Shown here in pieces: positions 59,121 through 64,000 of a stretch of DNA of 64,000 nt (its first letter is position 1; each line of letters starts with the position of its first letter). Below the pieces are notes generated by a model, which was given only the letters and a program-made list of their open reading frames with translations, had not been told where the DNA came from and ran no database searches. The position numbers were made by a program, and so were the translations under genes. The stretch comes from Rhododendron vialii (taxonomy: Eukaryota > Streptophyta > Magnoliopsida > Ericales > Ericaceae), in NCBI RefSeq assembly GCF_030253575.1, contig NC_080559.1, positions 33,785,501 to 33,849,500 of the forward strand, in the 5' to 3' direction.

Positions 59121-60480
59121 GAATTGCATGCGGCGACCGTAGTCCGGCTGCTTTTCATCACAAGTTGCTGCCCTTCGGTTCTTTTTTTCTTTTTCTTCAT
59201 TGGTTTGCATTCCTCTATGTCATCTTCGATCATCCTAGCTCGTAATCAGATCTTAATTGACGACTGTCTTTCATCCTCCTCAGATTCAACTACGTACGTA
59301 TGAACCAGAATTAAAATTTTCACCGTTGAGCATCGGAGATCCTCCAAAGTCAAGCCTTCTTGCTTCTTGATACTCTCCCATTATTCCATGAATAAGCCCT
59401 CATATGTCTCTCAATCTTTTAAAGTCTACCTTTTCCTGCAATGTAAGTAATAAGCAGATATTGGAGAATAAGCAGCAAAACTCATCCTTTGAACCAATCA
59501 GAAAATTAAGCGCGGCCCCCGGGTGTGGGTAGGTAAAAAATGCAACTGGCTATTGGACCTCTTTTGGAGTTTCGTTATAATCTCCCTTCTCTTGGATTTC
59601 TTTGTTTCGTACCGGTAATGAGTGATAACTGTGTGGTTTAAAGAATAAAAGGAAGACCAAGCACCGGAAAAACAGCGACGAACAACCACCAGCAACAGCA
59701 AACCACCTTTGACAAACAAACACTAGCACAAAGCAAAACCAGCCAAAGAAGCGACCAAAAACAAAACCCCAGCAACCACAGCAAAACAAACAGCTAGCAA
59801 GCGAACAACAAAAAACAACAGATGAATACCCCAATAAAACAGTAGAAATAGAATCAAAACTCCACTGAAATGGAGGGACCTTCCTCCAATATTTCATCAA
59901 AGCCATTGATGCCATCGAGCTCCTTATTCGAAATCTCACATGCCTCTATGTGACTATGTCAATATATTTTTTAATATTATATCTTTTTCCGCCATAATAT
60001 TTAACACTCAAAATAGCGCCTATATCAATAAATTTACGAGCTTGCTTGATTAAGATGGAATTTCTATTGCAGATGTCATGAGAAGAAAGAGAAGAAGAGG
60101 GAACCTTCTTATAGTTAGATCGTCAACACTAAGCCTCCTTTAACCCAAACTCGAAGAGAGATTTCTTCTTTCTAATCTTAATTCCTTCTCGATATATCCA
60201 ACCGCCTCTTCAATTTTTGAAAAGCTTGATGAATAGATCTCTCACCAGAATACTAAGCTTATCGCTCCTTATCTTTCGAAGAGGGCCCCAAAAGAGGAAT
60301 ATGTTGAATTATAAACTTAATTATGAAGTGGGGTCATTATATGTGAGTGGTGAGAGACAAAGAGATAGATGGGAATTGAGAGTGGACCAAGTCAGTAAAG
60401 GAATGGGTCCAAATTCCAATATGAGCTAGTTGGTTCGGTGGATTTATTGTGAAGGTTGGCAATAGAACGTGAGGTGTTTT
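59121..60480. other. Intergenic, nothing firmly recognised
   Basis: A CAGCAA/CAAACA-rich stretch at 59690-59830 gives low-complexity frames on the minus strand. It may be a retroelement spacer. No protein domain, RNA gene or clear repeat edges are visible. Confidence 0.35.
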
Positions 60481-60841
60481 ATATCTTGTTTGGCTAAATA
60501 ATCTAACTGATTTATTTTTTATTTTTATTTATTTTGTTTTTGCATTTGTTAGTTTTTCATTAATTTTTTGAGAATTATTGCATCGTCATGACAAGAAGAA
60601 TCTAAAAAATAAAAAATTATGGTCGAAATCCAAATTTTTTGAATAAAGACGAAAAAATTGGCTTATTTTTATCTTTATTCAAAAAAATTAGGTTTTGATC
60701 GCAATTTTTTACTTTTTAGATTCCTCTTGTTATGATGATGCAATAATCTCCAAAAAATTAACAAAAAACTAATAAATGCGAAAAAAAATTGAATAAAGAC
60801 AAAAAAAATAATCCAATTGACTTATTTAGCCGAACGAGACC
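60481..60841. mobile_element. AT-rich inverted-repeat MITE
   Basis: The ends 'tgtttggctaaataatct' and reverse strand 'cgttcggctaaataagtc' pair. Pairing also holds inside ('gaagaatctaaaaaat' near 60595 against 'tttttagattcctc' near 60713), so the whole ~360 bp can fold back, with a loop near 60650-60670. Confidence 0.7.
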
Positions 60842-61431
60842 GTATGTGTGTATGTGTTGTGTCAAAAGTATGGGAAAAGAGAAAGCTGAGAGCAAAGAGA
60901 GACATAGGGAGCCCCTGAGGGGGTCTCCCCCACCAGATTAAGTATTTGTGTGTCAGCTGTGAGTGAGTGAGATTGAGTGAACGGTATATGTATGTTTTGT
61001 TTGAGAAATGAATAAAAGTAGAGTTGTTAATATGTGAATTCTCTCTTGATTCCCAAGAGATCGAATAGGGCTAGTAATAGACTGGCACTCTGGAAGGGAA
61101 GAGTTCGTTCCTAAAGAGACAAAACCATCATCCTTAATTCCCTCTAAAATTATCACGTACGGTTCTTGACAACACTATCTTTTTCAATTGCCAAAACGTC
61201 ATCTACATGTTCAACATCATCAGAGGAGGATTCCCGGCCAGTCAACTACAACCGGGGATGTTGAATAATCCACAGTTACTACTTCTCTCGAAAGGTCACT
61301 TTGATAGAAATTACGTCAAAGGAAAGCTGCTACTCAAGAATTCGAGGATGATTACGAAACCAAATCAATGAAAAGACTAGTACGGTTCACCAAGAAAGAA
61401 GAAAAGGAGATGCGCCCGACGTCGAGGAGCT
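60842..61431. other. Intergenic, nothing recognised
   Basis: No gene, RNA or repeat could be supported. Confidence 0.35.
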
Positions 61432-62049
61432 TTACACTCCAAACCGAAATGAAGAGTTCAAGCGCCAAGAAGGGATATCCTTGTTTTTACCATTCACATC
61501 CTCAGCCTCATTATCAGATGAATCCTTTCTCCCATGTTGACCCCCCATCTCTCCTCCAGATTTCTCCTTAGACTTTGCAGACCAAACATTTTTGGCATCG
61601 ATCGCCACCCATTCTACATCTGCAGCTCGCTTTGATGAAACTAGTTGCACCCACTTGTTCTTCAACAATTCTAACTGGAAAGACTTTACCGTTGAACTCC
61701 AAATCAACAATTTGATAAATTTAACAGAAAAAGAAGAGCAATTTCACATTGCATCACCCAAAGTAATCACGTCGCCCCAAATTCTTCCAATACTTTAAAA
61801 GATTTCAGCTTTCCAAAAATTTAACGAGACCCCATAGCAATTAAGCCAAACAACAAAAGAAATTTCCTTCATTGGTTCAAGTTTCCATCGGTTAACTTCA
61901 TCAAGCCAATTCCCAAGCAAACACAAGCCTCCACCTTCAAGCATAGAATTCATATCTTCAGTAGAAGGGTGATCATTAAAAGGCTTTAGAATCAAAAATT
62001 TATTACGACCATGTAGGAGAAACTGATCAAAAGAATAAGATCTTTGCAT
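61432..62049 (-). pseudogene. L1-type LINE ORF1 relic (gag-like)
   Basis: The minus strand from 62049 carries LHGRNKFLILKPFND, then WLDEVNRWKLEP and VVWLNCYGVSLNFWKAEIF, the typical ORF1 signature of plant L1 elements (W..CYGVPLHLW). After a stop it continues in frame with SIGRIWGDVITLGDA, another stop, and a segment with VKSFQLELLKN and WVQLVSSKR. At least two in-frame stops interrupt it. No reverse-transcriptase part is found nearby. A relic only. Confidence 0.75.
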
Positions 62050-62839
62050 CGGTTTAACCGGATTGAAAATCGTGGCACTTAAATAATACTAAATAAATAA
62101 AAGAGAAAAAAGATATAAAAAATATTAAATAAATATTCTTGGCACACGAATCAATATTTTTGTTCCATTCTGTCTGGGTTTTTTTTTTTTTAACTAATAA
62201 TAGGCCACATTTATTAATTGGCATACAGATCAACATTTTCGGCTTCCCAAATTCGGTGATTAAATGGACTGATTTTTGCAGTACTTTAATTGTCCTGAGC
62301 ACATTTTAAATTGTCCAAAATTATCAATGTTGTCTGATCAAGTCCCGAGGTATATCAATTTTCTTATATCGGCGTGCACATTACAATAGTGAGTTTGAAG
62401 GGAAAAACATAGATAGAAAGAGATAAATAGATAAAAAAAAATATGTTCAATAAATAAAAGAGATAAAAGATATAAAGAAAAAGTGAAAATAAATAATTAA
62501 ATAAATGAATTAAAAAATAAGATAAAAAAATTAAGAAATTAAATAAAAATGAAATTTAGTTAATGGCATTGATATTGTCAGTCCACTGAGTTCGCATAAG
62601 CACAGTAGAAGATAAGAAAAACACGTATTTTTGTGAATCTTTTACACTCTTTAATACGCATTTACTCATTTACTATTATCAGTCCATTGGGTTGATTTTA
62701 GAATTTTTTTTTAACTAAAAAGGAAGAGTTTTTCGGACTTTTGGTATGGGGGTGTGTGTCGGGGGTGGGAAAAGCAATTTGCGAGGGTAAAAAACAGAGT
62801 TTTCACCTAAAGACGTGGGAGAGGGTCCTGTACAGTAAG
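62050..62839. other. Intergenic, AT-rich
   Basis: Very A-rich between 62400 and 62540. No gene is seen. Confidence 0.35.
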
Positions 62840-63250
62840 CGTCATCATTGGGCAAGCCCTTGCCGACCCAGCCCACCAAGTCACCGCCCAAGCCCGCCCA
62901 CAAGCTGGGCTGACCAAGCTTTTTCTTTTTTCGGGCCGGACTAACTACTATAAATTGAAGCCCAAGCCCAACCCACGGGCTACCCAATTGACGGCCAACG
63001 GGCCAAAAGCCGGGCAGGGCCGGTCGGCGGGCTTAAATTCCCTTGGGCCGAAACTAAATCAAGGGAAAAAAGAAAGGGTTTTGTTTAGATTTTGGGCTAG
63101 TGGGCGGGCTATTGGGCGGGTATCACGGGCTGGGCCTACGGGAGGGTTGAGTAAAAATTCATAGGCCCAAGCTCGCCAATTACAAACTATGGGCCGGGGC
63201 GGCCCGCCCGTTTTACAGGCTCGGGCTGGGCGGTTCATGGGCTTCGGACT
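62840..63250. repeat. GGGCC/GCCCA-rich repeat, probable hAT-type element part
   Basis: Many GCCCA, GGGCC and CGGGC words on both strands, with the last 80 bp (63185-63245) partly complementary to the first part (62850-62930). The composition is typical of GC-rich ends of plant hAT-like non-autonomous elements. Target duplication and exact ends were not found. Confidence 0.45.
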
Positions 63251-64000
63251 AAATGATGACTCTTATTGTACAGTGTGCTTTGTACTTTTTTTTTCAAGAT
63301 AAATCATTCCAATCAGTCATTTATCGATGAATTTGATTTTAATTAGTCTAGAACTACATACATTTGTACATACAAATGCACAAACACACTCACAAAATTT
63401 ATGCATTTGTATGTGCAAAGTGTAGGTGGTTCTATCATTTTTTATCTGATTTCTATCTTGAAGAATTCGACAAACCCTACACAAAAAGCAATTCCTAATA
63501 ATGAGTTCTCTCCATAGCTAGACAACAGAAAATGCAAGGAAATTACCTTATATCCACATCAAACAAAACAATTAAAACTTAAAGTCAAGCACTCACTTCA
63601 ATCATTGAATCACCATTTCCATTTACAAAAATTCACAACTTAGTAGGGGGACAGAGGACTCTACTGTCCCAACGAGGCAGCAGGCGTTGCCCACCCTACT
63701 TAATGCTGCCGTTTTGCCTCATTAAGGGAGTCCAACATGTGCTCTCCTTTTGTTTGCTAAGGTCCGTTTGTAGCAACAAAACATTAAACAAAGCAAACAA
63801 AAACTTGTTTCACAATTCATAACGCTCTTTCACACAGTTTGAATTATCTTTGTGAGACCCAAAATTAGCCCCATAAAAAAATTAATAATCATTAGTCGGA
63901 AATTAGGTGGCGTTTTCAAAATTCGTAACGGCCCTATCAATATCTGAATGATTCTGAAAATATATTGATTCTTAAATTTCTTTCAGGAACCATAAAAAGT
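63251..64000. other. Intergenic, nothing recognised
   Basis: AT-rich DNA. A small palindromic patch 'acatttgtacatacaaatgc' lies near 63359-63380. No gene is seen before the window edge. Confidence 0.35.

Noticed and set aside
59550..59939. 129-codon minus-strand frame, Phe/Cys/Leu-rich
   Set aside because: Composition follows CAGCAA/CAAACA low-complexity DNA, with no domain, splice or start context. Same reasoning for 56280-56657.

Overview
The window is nuclear DNA from a flowering plant, most likely a eudicot. Evidence: spliced genes with short GT-AG introns, long (CT)n/(GA)n tracts beside promoters, plant-type protein families, and many small plant transposons (TRIM, Stowaway, Tourist, MULE and hAT derivatives, L1- and RTE-type LINEs). 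The species cannot be read from the sequence. Genes are sparse: I support two complete genes near the left and centre, one gene cut by the window edge, one further complete gene at about 46-47 kb, and one clear gene relic.

Left part (1-9.5 kb). The window opens in nested TRIM-like retroelements that probably lie in an intron of a NUDT19-type Nudix hydrolase; its last five exons follow (1572-3550). After a Stowaway-like MITE and a palindromic MULE-derived element comes an intact three-exon gene for a three-finger CCCH zinc-finger protein (5771-9475, 536 aa).

Middle part (8.8-38.4 kb). This is a degraded tandem duplication array made from the CCCH gene and its 3' flank. The copies lack coding exon 1. 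They follow a recurrent promoter-like block (GCGACGTCGTTT-type motifs, a CT tract, a leader and a conserved splice donor) in place of the normal gene start. I count five exon-3-containing relics (two of them back to back), interleaved with antisense LINE pieces, a CAG-rich minisatellite, an RTE LINE, a 680-bp MULE with a perfect 9-bp target duplication, a 20-bp tandem array, and an inserted segment carrying a broken thionin-like gene. The junction at about 21.24 kb jumps backwards in exon-3 coordinates. This indicates a roughly 12.4-kb tandem duplication (about 8.85-21.24 kb copied to 21.25 kb onward), later altered by deletions and insertions.

Right part (38.4-64 kb). Here lie a small single-exon gene of the MAPK-kinase-substrate At1g80180/At1g15400 type (41568-41906) and a three-exon VOC/glyoxalase-I family gene on the minus strand (47452-46111). 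The rest is a dense collection of MITEs and solo elements, many with readable target-site duplications: Tourist (TTA), Stowaway (TA), MULE (about 9 bp), hAT (8 bp) and TRIM solo LTR (5 bp). An antisense LINE ORF1 relic lies near 61.4-62.0 kb. The protein genes show no functional link to each other. The noteworthy content is the chimeric CCCH duplication array and the unusually legible transposon stratigraphy.
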